From Ditylenchus dipsaci (lineage: Eukaryota; Nematoda; Chromadorea; Rhabditida; Anguinidae): DNA of 64,000 bases. This document shows, one piece after another, positions 1 through 11,289 of this stretch. The stretch spans positions 310,001 to 374,000 of the forward strand of contig SADC01001351.1 of NCBI GenBank assembly GCA_004194705.1. The letters are read 5' to 3'. How positions within the stretch are numbered: the first letter of the stretch is position 1; every line of letters begins with the position of its first letter. The position numbers and the translations under genes were made by a program. Below the pieces are notes generated by a model. The model was not told the origin of the DNA. It did no database searches and saw nothing but the letters and a program-made list of their open reading frames with translations.

Positions 1-125
1 AATCGATAAAAATCGATAAAATTTCGATAAAAAATCGATAAAAAATTTTATCGATTTTTATCGATTTTTTTGAATAATTCTTGTTTGAATCGATTTTATC
101 GATTATCGATAAATTTATCGATTTG
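1..125. repeat. AATCGATAAA-type simple repeat
   Basis: Degenerate tandem and inverted copies of a 10-base unit resembling AATCGATAAA, with the ATCGAT palindrome recurring. No coding potential. Confidence 0.8.
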
Positions 126-299
126 TCACACCATGGTTTCAACTTAAAGCTTTTAGGCTTTCTGTAATTTCAAGTCATTTATGTTCGTTTCATGGTCTGT
201 TCAACTTTTACATAGCATTTTCGTGCCTTTTGACTGTATACTTTCACACAAAATCAAAAATTTTTGCCAATTTTAAAATTAAATTGCACTATGGTACGT

Positions 300-1250
300 G
301 AAATCGTCTAACTAACCCTATTTAATGAGACCAAAACTACGGTTTTACCTACCCGAGACCCCGAACCGGAGGTATGTACCAATCGGGTAGGTGGATCCAC
401 CGAAATGCTCTGAAAAATAAAAGTTTGTTAAACTTTAAGATAAACCATCCTAACCATCCTTTACGTCAAATATTGTGGAAAATTCGGTTTGGTAAGATCG
501 AAATTACGATTTTATCCACTCGGAATCTGAAACCAGAGGTAGGTACCACCTACTCAGGTGGATATCCACCTAAATTAGCTGAAAAATAAAAAGTTGGTTT
601 TAATTAGAAACAAACCATTTTTCTAATCAAAAATTCTGTGAGGAATTCGATTTGTTGATACCAGAGTTACGATTTCACTCACCTTGATCCTAAAACCTGC
701 GGTAGGTACTGTTGTGTAGGTGGATATCCACCCAAATGTCATGCAAAATGAAAAATTAGCTAAAATTCTAAACAAACCATCTTATCATAAGCAAAATTGC
801 GTGGGAAATTCTGTTTGACAGGACCAAAATTCCTATTTGCTTAACTAGACCCGAAACCTGGAGTGGGTACCACCTGACCAGGTGGGTATCCACCTGGATG
901 GCCTAAAAATGAACATTTTTTAAACAAAAAGCAAATATTTTACGTATGATAGGATGGTTTATTTAAAGTTCGACGAACTTTTTATTTTTCAGGGCATTTA
1001 GGTGGATATCCATCTACCCGATCGGTACATACCCCTGGTTCGGGTCTCGGCTAGGTACTGTTGTGTAGGACCAAATTCTTATTTGCTTAACTGGACCCCG
1101 AAACCTGGAGTGGGTACCACCTGAAAAAAAAGCAATGGGTATCCACCTGGATGGCCTAAAAAATGAACATTTTTTAAACAAAAAGCAAATTCTACAAATT
1201 TCTACTTGGAATCGGGTTTGACAATACGGAATTGCTGATTTACGCACCTG
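300..1250. repeat. Degenerate tandem repeat, period about 165 bp
   Basis: Four to five diverged units, each with an ACCC(G)AAACC-like block followed by GGTAGGTACC and AGGTGGATATCC blocks, recur near 350, 515, 680, 840 and 1083. A stretch near 985-1050 is inverted. Relatives of the same unit lie at 22680-22870 and 23300-23600. Open frames here are short and follow the repeat, so I do not call genes. Confidence 0.65.
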
Positions 1251-1369
1251 AAACCCAAATCCTAGGTAGGGGGGAGGGTTTGGGGTGATGTTCAGTATTT
1301 TACTGCGGGAAAATCAATTTTAGCCTTTTCATTCTGGAGCCACTAATTTGTTCTAAGAATGTATAACCA

Positions 1370-1384
1370 TTTTTTGTTTTTTAG
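1370..1384 (+). promoter_or_regulatory. Likely trans-splice acceptor of NARS2
   Basis: A T-rich tract ending in TTTTTTAG stops 8 bases before the NARS2 start codon. No 5' exon is recognisable upstream, where only repeats lie. The same arrangement precedes the other host genes here, which is why I read it as a spliced-leader acceptor and not a UTR intron. Confidence 0.5.
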
Positions 1385-1392
1385 CAGTTATT

Positions 1393-4300
1393 ATGTCTTT
1401 AGTCACGGCACACCGTTTGCTAAGCTCCATCAGTAGTGTTTCGAGTTTACTGCAGGTCAAGTCGCCGAAACAAGATGTTTTGGTTCAGGTGTAATTCACA
1501 TTTTTAGTATTGCAACTGAGAGTTCTTTTTTTAGGGATGGGTGCAGAAGATTCAAGAATTTCCTTCATTCTATTTCATGAAGATCAATGATGGTAAGCCT
1601 ACAAAAATATTTGCACGTCGAAAAAACCATGCCGGCACGGAAGTGTTGTAAGTTCGTTGTTGAAACATATTTATAAGCTCTTTGTTATAATTCTGTGTCA
1701 ATTGGCTAGCAACCGCCGCCAGGTACTGGCACGAGGCGCCGGCATTATGTATTTGTGATAATAGGGACTGCTGCAGGCAGCAATGCGCGAAAACCGCCAC
1801 ATTTTGACTATGGAATTTCATGTGTAATAGATGAGAAATTCTACAGTTTATTGGTGTGTCTCATTCTGAGTCAGAATGTGTGGGTAATCATAATGAGTCG
1901 TTTGAAAAAAGTAGTCAGCGGGACAAAAACGTGCTTAACCCTCTAAAATTCAGAAATTAAAAAAGATTTTTGGAGGGTTATAATATAACGTAAACATATT
2001 ACGTAAAACTGATTTAGGACTTAGTGTTCAAAAACTGCAAGTTGTCGTTCCTACAAGTGCTGTTACGAATGGAAATCCAGGCAATGGTAATAATAACGCT
2101 TAACCTTGTTTTCTCCGACCAATCATTTATGCACTAATCAGGTGCTGCCGTGTCAATACGTGGCGATTGGGTGAGAAGGTTGGTTAACCTTTTATTGAGA
2201 GGTGAGTTAAGCTACAAAATTACAGTAAAGGAAAGCAGCAAGATATGGAGTTACTAGCCAGTGAATGTACGGTGTGTGGCAAGTATGAGCAAATGGTATA
2301 ATTTTAATATCATTGCGATTTTTCTATTTAATTTTGGGTGTGTTTAGCCATTGGAAGGATCTAACGGTGCCACGCGCAGCTCTCCGCATTTGAGAGTGAA
2401 GATGCCCTCATTTGCAGCTCTGTTCCGCCTCAGATCTCGTTTAAATTATATGACTCACAGCTTCTTCGTGGTACGACTACTTAAAAATGGACGATACCCA
2501 GCTTACAGCCTTTTTTCGGTTTTTTTTCAAAATTTTATCAAAAGTCCTCGATTTTTTAAGAAAAACTTTTCGGGAAGTCACCCCTAATACATAAATCTCA
2601 TCCGGAATCTGAATCCGTTGAGATCAGATCAAAAAATTTTTCTAGCTGTCGACAAAGGTAGGTATATGATGCAAAATTTCGTACTTATCTACTCGCTCTC
2701 TCATAATCTTTTTTTAAATCTGATCTCAACGGATTCGGATTCAGGATGAGATTTTAGTATCAGCAGTGACTTCCCGAAAACTTTTCCTTACAAAATCGTA
2801 GATTTTTGATAAAACTTTGAAAAAAAAACAAAAAAAGGCTGTCAGTTGGGTAGTTTCGCTTAAAAATAAGTGTCCCAGAGAAATGATCATGCATTTTTCA
2901 GGCTAAAGAATTTCACCATATCGACCCGCCATTACTATGTACTGTAGCATGCATCCAGAATAATTGTTCATCTTAATAAAACACAAAACTTCAGCTACAA
3001 ATGATTGCGAACAAGCGGGGAGGCATTCAGCATCAAGGTAATTGTTCTGTCACTTGGGCTATTTTGCTACAAAAGTTTAGTGATGCCCATACTTTTCGGA
3101 CGAGGATCGACTGACCACGAATTTGACTGGCCCCCATTAACTGACCACGGTATCAACTGACTACTATCAACTGACCACGGTATCAACTGACTACTATCAA
3201 CTGACCACGGCATCAACTGACTACTATTAACTGACTACGGTATCAACTGACTACTATCAACTGACTACTATTTGTAAAACCGTCAAGCTTTTTCTTATAA
3301 AATCGAGAGAGTAGAAGCCTTGTACAAGGAGTATAAGAATCTTTTGAATGACAAGAACTTTTCGATCAATAACATGTTTTATTCAGTAAGTGTTTGACAT
3401 AAACGGAAGGTAAGCAGCACTAACAAGTTATTCGAACAAAAAATTTTTTCATCGAAGCGCAACATCAAAGTGACTTGCGATATATCGGATCATAGCAGTT
3501 GGCACATTCGGTCGGAGTGGCGTGTTTACCTATGAAAATTCAAGTTTAAAAGGTAGAAGACAAGCATAGAAACCGCACCATTTCATTCAATCTCTGGAAT
3601 GACGCAAGTGGAAGAGGTTTCGAGGAGATGTGAATATAAGAAGGTCATTGTCTAAACTTAAAATGTATAAAGGAGAGAAGAAAGAACTACCTACCGGCAT
3701 AGAGCAAAAACTTTTCCCCAAAGTTATCACCCCCAGAAATTGACCCTCTCAACGTACAGGTTAGCAAAAAGTTTTCCTCATCATCTAGTTCCTTGAAGCT
3801 ATTGACAGTTGGAAAGTGCTTGACATGTGCTCGCTTAAGTCCTTGAGAAAACGCATTTCGATTAGCCACTGCTGCTTGACGCACTTCTTGACGGAAAGCT
3901 AAAGCTTACATGTAAAACATCAGAGAAAATTATTAAAAATTCACTTGGCTGATTTGCAAACTGGGTGGCGATTTTTTTTTCCAAACGAACGATTGCAGCT
4001 GATGGAGCTTCACGCATTCCAGTTGCAGCTTCTGCTTGGAAACTTCTTCTCATGGAAATTCCTTTTACCTGTAATCACATCGAAATCAGCAAAAAGTTTA
4101 CAGAAACTTTACCTCGCTCACACTTTTTGGCTCACAGAAGTGTTCATTATTTGGCTCAAGGTCAATCCAAGTGTTGTTCGAAACATCTGCTTTTCTCGTT
4201 GGTAATTTTCGTTTCTTTTCTACTAGACCTCTTGCACGCAATGATCGGCACCTCGATTCCTCATGAAAATAATATTTCATGAGGAATCTTTCACAGACCA

Positions 4301-7300
4301 TCAAATGATATAGAAAAACGCTCAACACATAATAAAAAGTGATACTTTCTATTGGAGTTACATAAGGTCAGTTAACCAAAAACGGGGTTACGGAGAAACC
4401 GGCCTCGTTTTTGCTTTCGGTTTTGTCAACCAACTGATATAAAAAAGACTGAATCCAACCCTAATTTCTATCACAAAACGAGTCTGAAAAATCGTCAATA
4501 TCTTGTTCATTTCTTGACATCGTAAAGTAATAATTTCCAAGACCATGATTTCACAAATAGTAGTCAGTTGATAGTGGTCAGTTGATACCGTGGTCAGTTA
4601 ATAGTAGTCAGTTGATGCCGTGGTCAGTTGATAGTAGTCAGTTGATACCGTGGTCAGTTGATAGTAGTCAGTTGATACCGTGGTCAGTTGATGGTGGCCA
4701 GTCAAATTCGTGGTCAGTTAATATTTTACCATACTTTTCTGCCCCATAACCATATTTTAGTTTTAGTGCTCAAAGCATGAAGATTTCTTCGGTACAGGGT
4801 CAGATGTTTTTTTACCAGTCTCTACTCAGTTACATCTGGAAGCCATGGCAGGGTAATTTTAGGTTTTATTGTAACATTGTCTACTTTCTACAATAAATGC
4901 TACGCTTCTAGTTTAAAAGACGGTTTCTGAGATCGTATTTCGATCCAGTTTTAAAGATAGCGAGTCAATGTTAATTTTATAACTCATCTCATTTTCCGAA
5001 ATTTGAGTAGTGACTTATTTTAACTTGTCATGCAGAAACTTGGATTCTAGACAAGACGATTTTTTACAAAGGGGTCGTTTACCAGAGAAAATATGGTATT
5101 CTTATTTTCTTTTTAGGGGAATTCCGAATGTGTACACCATCGCACCAGTTTTCCGGGCAGAAAACTCCGTACATTTTCTTCGTCTAGCAGAGTTCAGAAT
5201 GCTGGAAACAGAATGCTCTTTCATGAATTCGGTCGGGGAACTGATGGATCTGGTTGAAGACTACTTGAAATTCACTGTACAGGAAATGACAAAATTCAAA
5301 GAAGAGATCGAAGCTACGAAGAAAGTGTGCGATGAAACTAAACTGGTAAGTCTCTATTTGTGCACGGAAGTGCCGTGGAGAGCCAAAAGAAATTTCAAAA
5401 AAGACGATGTCTGGGATTATACACTTGATTCTAGGGTTGTAAAGTGGTCAATTGACCAGTCAATTAATATTATTTGACCCCGGTCAATCGTTACCCGTTA
5501 CTTGCAGGCTCCTCTTCAGCAACGGCTGGATGGACTTTTAAGAACTGGCTGTAAATGGCGCCAAATCATGTTTTATTTAATGTTTCAGCACCTAAAATGC
5601 ATAAAACACACGGCCGACCGTTTTTGGTTTTTTTTTGACTGAAATTTGACTTTTATTACCTTGGAAGACCAAAGTGAATCACTTTGTAGAAGTTACCTGG
5701 ATTTCCTAACGCTTGAACTTGAAATGCGCGCACCAGCATACTAAAGACACAAATCAGGGGAAGTGAGTCTGGATCAGTGTTGTGAATTTTAGAATTACGG
5801 CACCGGCACCAGCTCGCGGCACCGACTGAAAAATTTTCGGCAATGGCAAAAGCTCACGACACCGGTGGGGTGGCGTGAGCGGCCTGTTGGCGGTGACGCA
5901 CCAGTGTAATTTCCATTTTATTAAAATTTCGGCACTGGTACCGATTTACGGCACTGACCTCGAAAAATGTGGCACCAGCTCGTGGCACCGACCCTGAAAA
6001 TTTCGGCACCAGCTCACGGCAGGGATCAGGACGAAACACCCCGCCGAAACACCCCTGCCGAAACACCCCCGCCGAAACACCCCCGCCAAAACACCCCGGC
6101 GAAAGACCCCCGCCGAAACACCCCCGCCAAAATACCCCGGCCAAAACACCCCCATTTAAATATTTTTACCATGAATGTAATTAACGGCTTTCTTCCAAAA
6201 AAGATGTTGAACCACTTTAAAAGGATCAGAATGCTGTAAAAACTGATGAAACATCTGTTATTTTGGTTAGTAAAGAACTGTTTCCGAGAAAGGTCTTCAA
6301 GCGATAATTGACTTTTTCCCCAGTGGACAAAGGTAAATCATTATAAAAAGATACCTTTATACTCCAAAAAGATAGAATTGGAACATAGTTTTGTCAACTA
6401 GGACCTACCGCGTAAAGAAACTCTGGTATGCATTCTTTTTTCATGCATCCAGAGTCACTTTCGAGTGATTTGTGCCTAAGGTATGTGAGTGTGCGCATCT
6501 CAACTCCAAGCCCCCAAGCCCCCTGCGCCCCCGAAGGGGGCGCAGGGCCTTGAGAGTTAGAGATGCGCGCACTCACTCACCTTAGACATGATTCCGAGAA
6601 GTACACTTGATCATAAATTGCTTAAAAGGTCTCTTTTTGCAAAGTTCCATGTTGAAAAACATAGTATACATTCGACTTATAATATAAGCACACATAGGAT
6701 CACTTCATTTTGGTGCTTATTCATCATAAATTTACTGTAATAGCATATGTAATGGCACTGTAACAGCGTGAATAAACTTGTTTACTATTTAACTTTTTCA
6801 GTAAGTGCATTCTGGCCATAAACGTTTATATGGGTGTTTTGGCCGGGGGTGTTTTGGCCGGGGTATTTTGGCGGGTGTTTCGGCGGGGTCTTTCGGCCGG
6901 GGGTTTTTTGGCGGGGGTGTTTCGGCGGGGGGTGTTTCGGCGGGGGTGTTTCGGGGTGGGCCCCTCACGGCACCGGTGCGCTGCCGTGAGCTGTCGGTGC
7001 CGCACCGGTGCCACTTACAACACTGGTCTGGAAGCATGAAAAAATGGTCTGCAACGCACTAAAAACATGTGTTATACGCGCGATTAAAGTGCTAAACGTT
7101 GAAACAACATGATTTGGGGTTAAATACGGCCAGTGCGTAATAGCGCATTTTAGCCCTGTCATGTCTAACGGAGGTTCGACAAACGATAGTTGTAGACTAA
7201 CCCGAGCACGGCTTGACTCACGTTAAAGTGAGGTTGTTTTTAATAAGTTGTTGATTAACCAGGGGTGTAACTGTAACGGAAATAAAAACATTATAAAACG

Positions 7301-8182
7301 CTGAGAAGGAAATTTTTTAGAATTGACCGATTTTCATTTGATCGGTCAATTGTACAACTCTAGTTGAATCGCTTGTTTTTAGAATCTTTCGGAGCTGAGT
7401 CTGGACCAGCCAATTCCTCGTCTCCGATTTCAAGAAGCTGTGTCTATTCTCGAGAGAAAAGGAGAAACTTGTAGTTATAGCTTTAATAAAGCTCAAGAGT
7501 TGACTCTTGTGCAAGAAATTGGCGGTCCTCTGTTCGTAACGCATCTGCCTTCCGTTGACAAACCTTTTTATATGAAAAGAACCGATGATGGAGAATTTGT
7601 GAGATTGTAGTTTCTTCTTTTTTCAAACTAAAAAATTTTTTGCAGGTAGAAAATTTTGAATTGCTTGTTCCTGTCGTTGGCGAACTAGCTGGAGGCAGTG
7701 TGCGCGAAGATGACTGTAAAATTTATCGTGTTCTGAGAGAAATATATATACATGGCATTAATTTTTGGCAAAAATGCGGTATTGCCGGATTTTAGCGGCC
7801 GCTAAGCTCAGAATTTTCGAATGAAAATCAGTTATTTTGACCTGATTTCATTCAAAAGTTCCGGATATTCGTCGCGGTTGAAATCCGGAAATTACGCATT
7901 TCTGCCTACGGCCTAATTTTTGTGCTTAGGTGATCAGCTGCTGGAGCGTCTAAAAGGCTCACCATACTTTGACTGGTATCTTGAACTCAGGCGCTGTGGG
8001 TATGTTTTGCTGAACTAACTTTAGGATTTTGTGCTACCAATTTGATTCATGATTCGTTTAGGTACCCGAAAAGTAGCGGTTTTGGTCTTGGTATCGAAAG
8101 GTTAATGCAGTCAATTGTAAATGTTCGTAATATCAGAGAAACAGTGCCATTCCCTCGTTCGTATAAAGGAATGAGATGTTAG
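1393..8182 (+). CDS. NARS2: Asparaginyl-tRNA synthetase, mitochondrial type
   Basis: Class II synthetase that charges tRNA-Asn, probably in mitochondria. I assemble 14 exons: 1393-1488, 1535-1592, 2018-2086, 2142-2178, 2226-2295, 2348-2470, 2902-2938, 2995-3037, 4767-4852, 5117-5345, 7383-7598, 7646-7715, 7930-7999 and 8062-8182, about 441 residues (human NARS2 is 477). In order they give an OB-fold tRNA-binding domain (GWVQKIQEFPSFYFMKINDG region), the class II entry (FFGTGSDVFLPVSTQLHLEA), motif 2 (PVFRAENSVHFLRLAEFRML) and motif 3 (GFGLGIERLMQSIVNVR), ending in the family's typical PFPRSYKG-like tail. One base is missing in the G run at 3017-3020, breaking the frame between TNDCEQAG and EAFSIK; both sides are conserved. 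Introns 2471-2901, 3038-4766 and 5346-7382 are swollen by transposons. Confidence 0.93.
2490..2860. repeat. Inverted-repeat MITE in NARS2 intron
   Basis: Two arms of about 150 bp are reverse complements around a short centre near 2660. Shared landmarks are AACGGATTCGGATTC on the right and GAATCTGAATCCGTT on the left. Non-coding; lies wholly inside the intron after exon 6. Confidence 0.7.
3098..4728. mobile_element. MULE-type element with tandem-repeat TIRs
   Basis: The element is bounded by an 11-bp direct repeat, CCATACTTTTC, at 3087-3097 and 4729-4739. Both ends carry inverted arrays built from AACTGACTACTATC and AACTGACCACGG units, about 27 bp per pair (left to about 3265, right from about 4558). 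The outermost dozen bases of the two ends do not match. The interior holds a spliced antisense transposase remnant. The long TIRs and 9-11 bp duplication are usual for Mutator-like elements. Confidence 0.7.
3587..4280 (-). pseudogene. MULE transposase, N-terminal part (FLYWCH-like)
   Basis: Reading the minus strand, I join exons 4280-4113, 4068-3945, 3898-3695 and 3651-3587, with introns of 44-51 bp and matching phases. The product starts with a Cys/His-rich stretch (HEESRCRSLRARGLV ... NNEHFCEP) like the end of a FLYWCH finger. A basic segment follows (SEVKGISMRRS ... PSAAIVRLEKKI) resembling the linker of FLYWCH-MULE proteins, and then FLLYADNDLLIF, which resembles the start of the MULE catalytic domain. 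A stop follows at once, so the DDE domain is absent. This is family recognition from pattern only. The complete FLYWCH start is not resolved. Confidence 0.5.
5775..7025. mobile_element. hAT-like Foldback element (CCCCGCCGAAACA array)
   Basis: Ends are CAGTGTTGTGAA and TTACAACACTG, flanked by GTCTGGAT (5767-5774) and GTCTGGAA (7026-7033), an 8-bp duplication with one mismatch. Arms contain tandem CCCCGCCGAAACA units on the left (about 6040-6150) and their reverse complement on the right (6835-6955). Beside them are GGCACCGG-rich blocks. Open frames across these arrays are low-complexity Pro/Gly artefacts. It sits in the NARS2 intron 5346-7382 and contains a copy of another repeat family. Confidence 0.8.
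6372..6627. repeat. Dispersed hairpin repeat, copy 1
   Basis: An imperfect palindrome with CTCTGGTATGCAT, CATGCATCCAGAGTCACTTT, a GC-rich hairpin CCCTGCGCCCCC / GGGGGCGCAGGG and GAGATGCGCGCACTCAC. Relatives lie at 11219-12402 (split), 19505-19765, 36885-37215, 42125-42350 and 61322-61440. In the longer copies it is the core of an element whose ends read GGCACTTATGCACTT. Confidence 0.75.
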
Positions 8183-8219
8183 GATAGTGATTATTATATG
8201 TTGGCGTTCTCTGTTATCC

Positions 8220-8225
8220 AATAAA
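8220..8225 (+). promoter_or_regulatory. Poly(A) signal of NARS2
   Basis: AATAAA 38 bases after the NARS2 stop codon, giving a very short 3' UTR. Confidence 0.7.
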
Positions 8226-8509
8226 GAATTTTCTAATGATTATCTGTAGCTGTTTCGCTATTTTCGAAATATTCAGGCATTTTTGAATGGTTTAATTTCA
8301 AATTGTTTTAGTGCTTGAAATGGTCAAATAAAACGCAGGTCAGGTATTGTTTTCTTTTTAAATAGACGTGCTAGTGTAAAAGATCTAGCTTGGCTCAGTA
8401 AAAACTCAGTTACGGGCTCAGTGTCTGTGCTAGTTAGCCATAAATGGTGTGCAGTTCTGAACCCACGTAGAGGCATTATCAATCCTGGCATAATGACTTA
8501 TTTCTAGTA

Positions 8510-8735
8510 CAGTCGAGTTTCGATATAAGATGCCCCCGATACAGGATACACCTCGAAATAAGATATGCCTGGGTCCGTCCAGGGTACTGCACAGGGTATA
8601 CTTATTAATAAAATTAATACCAAGTTCATACCCAAGAAGTCATTAAAAATAGACTACTTTATACGCTGGGTATGAAGTACAAGTCAATACCTTTAAACCC
8701 TGGGTATTTTTAATACCCAGGGTGTAAAATCATAC
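8510..8735. repeat. Tigger-like end and adjoining palindrome
   Basis: TA followed by CAGTCGAGTTTCGATATAAG matches the ends of the TA-flanked elements elsewhere in the window, but no partner end is found. It is followed by an imperfect palindrome around CCCTGGGTATT / AATACCCAGGG (about 8590-8725). Confidence 0.5.
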
Positions 8736-8916
8736 TCTGTCCAATTTGAATCAAACTCTCAATTGTAATGCCGAATTCATGTTCAGCATGGTTGATTTGC
8801 TTGAAAAACTGCCCTTGAAATTTGAGGGGAGGAGAAGAATGGGCTATTTCGAATTGGGCCAATTCAATTCGGCCCTTTTTCAAATTGGGCCATTTCAAAT
8901 TAAATCCCTTTTAATA

Positions 8917-10337
8917 ATGGAAATTTTTAGATATCTTCTGGTGGAAATGATGTATTCTGATAGCAACGGTGATTCCGATCCACGTGTTAAAGTGCAGGAC
9001 TCTGATATTTATCACGCTGTTTGCAATAGTTTGGCTTAAAATGTGAATTTCTAAGCTTTTAGGTGTTTGCTCAAGTGGCTTCATTGCACGGTGACTATGG
9101 CATTGGCGCAATAAAGTTCGTTTTCGTTAGTAACCTTGCAATGGTATAATTTTTTTGTTTCAGATCATCGTTTCAGGTATAATGCATGAGCTTCAAAGGT
9201 TTTGGATATTGTTCGACTGACGTTGTTGCATTTTGTTCAGAATCGGCTCCAGATCTGGTTCTGTAGCCAGGTCTTGACCAGAGCTGGCTGGTGTGACTTT
9301 TTGAGCCCCCGTGGGCTAAAATTTTAATTTTGGTTTTAATGACTTGATTTCTAACGTATTTTGTCAATATATGTAGCGTATCACTATGTTAATGTAGAGA
9401 TATTTCCTCATCTATTCATTGAACTTTTGAAAAAGCTAATTGGCCTAATCAACCTCCCAAAAATGGGTTTTGACCATTTATTCATGTGTTTCAGCCCTTG
9501 AAATGTACAGAAACGATGTTTTTAGTGCGCGGAAACGATTTTTTTAATTTTTGACCATTAAAAATTTGTAATTTTTGACCATTTTTGAGATGCTATCCTA
9601 TAGATTATATATAGGGGTTAGGAGAAGGAGTTACAGTACAAATCGATGAATGTAATAACTTCAAAACCTAAGCCCAAGCCTGAGCCTAGGCCTGAGCCTA
9701 AGCCTAGGCAAAAAAAGTCGAATTATTTTTTGCTGCAAAATGCTTTCCGACAACAAAAAACGAGTTTTAAGTACATTTCTGAGGTTAATACAGACAAAAA
9801 AGTGGTTAAAACCATTTTTGGGAGGTTGAAGGATAATACACTTTAGCCAGCTAATTTATGAGAAAAAGCAAAGAAGTAATAGAATTTTTAAAAGTTCTCC
9901 GAGAAGCGGTGGTGCTTCTTGTGTGCGCTTAAGAGCCACACCGTGCCAACCCTGGTCTTGACCATTCTCTTTCCCAGTTATAAGAAAAAATTACATATTT
10001 GGTTTGTTTATACGCTTATCTTAGGTGAAAATCTATGATGAAAACACAAATATCGCTGTTCTCCGGGTGTCATCAGACGGTTTGAGGTTTTTGAACTCAG
10101 CTTTACCATTTGTTTGTTGTGTATCCGCTTATTGCTGTGTCCTTAGAATGATATTTGAAGGTAAATTTTGTTTATGAATTGTGTGGGTCTGGGAAACTTG
10201 ACATTTTAGGTTCTTCCATGAGAACCATTGAGGTAATTCATACCACTTTTAACATTTTCTTTTTTTCTGAAAGAACCTTATCCGATGAAATCATTATGAT
10301 AAGGAAAGTCCGGCCTGAATTGTTGCGTTGTAATTAA
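8917..10337 (+). CDS. POP5: Ribonuclease P/MRP protein subunit POP5
   Basis: A small RNA-binding subunit of RNase P and RNase MRP, acting in tRNA 5' processing and rRNA maturation in the nucleus and nucleolus. Exons: 8917-9018, 9063-9125, 10025-10160 and 10210 onward, about 142 residues (human 163). Diagnostic segments are RYLLVEMMYSDSNGDSDPRV at the start, FAQVASLHGDYGIGAIKF, YDENTNIAVLRVSSDGLRFL, SALPF and GSSMRTIE, in the family's order. The end is uncertain. Either the last exon reads through to the stop at 10335-10337, or a 41-bp intron begins at 10233 and the protein stops soon after NLIR. Exon 2 could alternatively end at 9143. No acceptor is seen near the start codon. Confidence 0.82.
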
Positions 10338-10396
10338 AGTCGAAAAGTATGTAGAGGATGAAGGTTATGACCCATAGGCTTAATAAAAAGAACATA

Positions 10397-10582
10397 CAGT
10401 CTACTCTCGTTAAACTGGCACTCCAATAAACTGGCACCCTCGATAAACTGGCACTTTGAAAAAGCCCTATTTGCTGGCCGACAGAGAAATTAGGCAAAGT
10501 AACATCCCACTAAACTGGCACCCCCGATAAACTGGCACCCCATGCTGGTCCCCAGGGGCGCCAGTTTATCGAGAGTATACTG
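10397..10582. mobile_element. TA-flanked Tigger/pogo-like MITE
   Basis: TA duplication at 10395-10396 and 10583-10584. TIRs are CAGTCTACTCTCGTTAAACT and the reverse complement of AGTTTATCGAGAGTATACTG. AAACTGGCACCC is repeated inside. Too short to code. Confidence 0.8.
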
Positions 10583-11019
10583 TAGTTAAAAGCACACTCA
10601 AAAAATTCACTTCCAGCGCCATTTGATCAAGACTAATTTGGCCTCTCTCTATGCTCGGCTTAGAAATTCAACCATTCCAGGTTGTCATATTCTTTTTCAT
10701 ATAGAAAACTAAACAACCGTTTATAGCGGAGAAAGCTGCCATGCAAAAAGCAATTGTTTCCGTCACAGGCTCTCGAATGTCAAGTATCCGGATGTAGACC
10801 ATGCAATATGTTGTTTCATTTGTTTGTTGTAGTTTGCCTGCCAAGTAAAGATATTCGTTCGAAACTTCTTATGTTATCTATATTGCTGCTTACGATTTAC
10901 AAGACATCGAGGGAGGAGCGCAGTATTATGATGCTTTAATGGGCTTGTGATGCACATGAAATGCACGTACTTGGAGAAATCACATTTGGTCACCCGAGTG
11001 CCCGCTTTGGGCCCAGATA
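10583..11019. other. Gene-free stretch
   Basis: I see no conserved coding exon, RNA gene or clear repeat between the POP5-side MITE and the large element starting at 11020. Confidence 0.5.
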
Positions 11020-11289
11020 GGCACTTGTGCACTTGGGGAGGGGAGGCCCTTTTGGTTAACTGTAAATATGGTTTAAACGTCTCCTAAGTAATTTTTATAC
11101 GCCAGAAACGATAAAAAAATGTTTCCTAACAATTTCCGCATTAAAAAGTGAAGTTCTCAAAAAAGTCGGTTACCACAGATTGACCAACTGCCTACCTATA
11201 TATTTTTAAAAAACCAAAAAGATGGAATTTGGACATAGTTTTGTTAGGTGGGGCCTACCGCGTAAAGAACTCTGGTATGCATACATGTT

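Noticed and set aside
5010..5116. Upstream extension of the NARS2 exon to a Met at 5010
   Set aside because: The open frame continues into the intron by chance. The acceptor TTCTTTTTAG at 5116 and the required phase place the exon start at 5117.
5967..6990. Proline- and glycine-rich frames at the two ends of the hAT-like element
   Set aside because: Translation of the CCCCGCCGAAACA array; mirrored at both arms, no start context.
8300..8341. Possible first exon of POP5: acceptor TTGTTTTAG, then ATGGTCAAA and a donor
   Set aside because: POP5 proteins begin MV(R/K)F, so it is tempting, but TAA follows at codon 4 and the phase does not fit the next exon. The start at 8917 is simpler.
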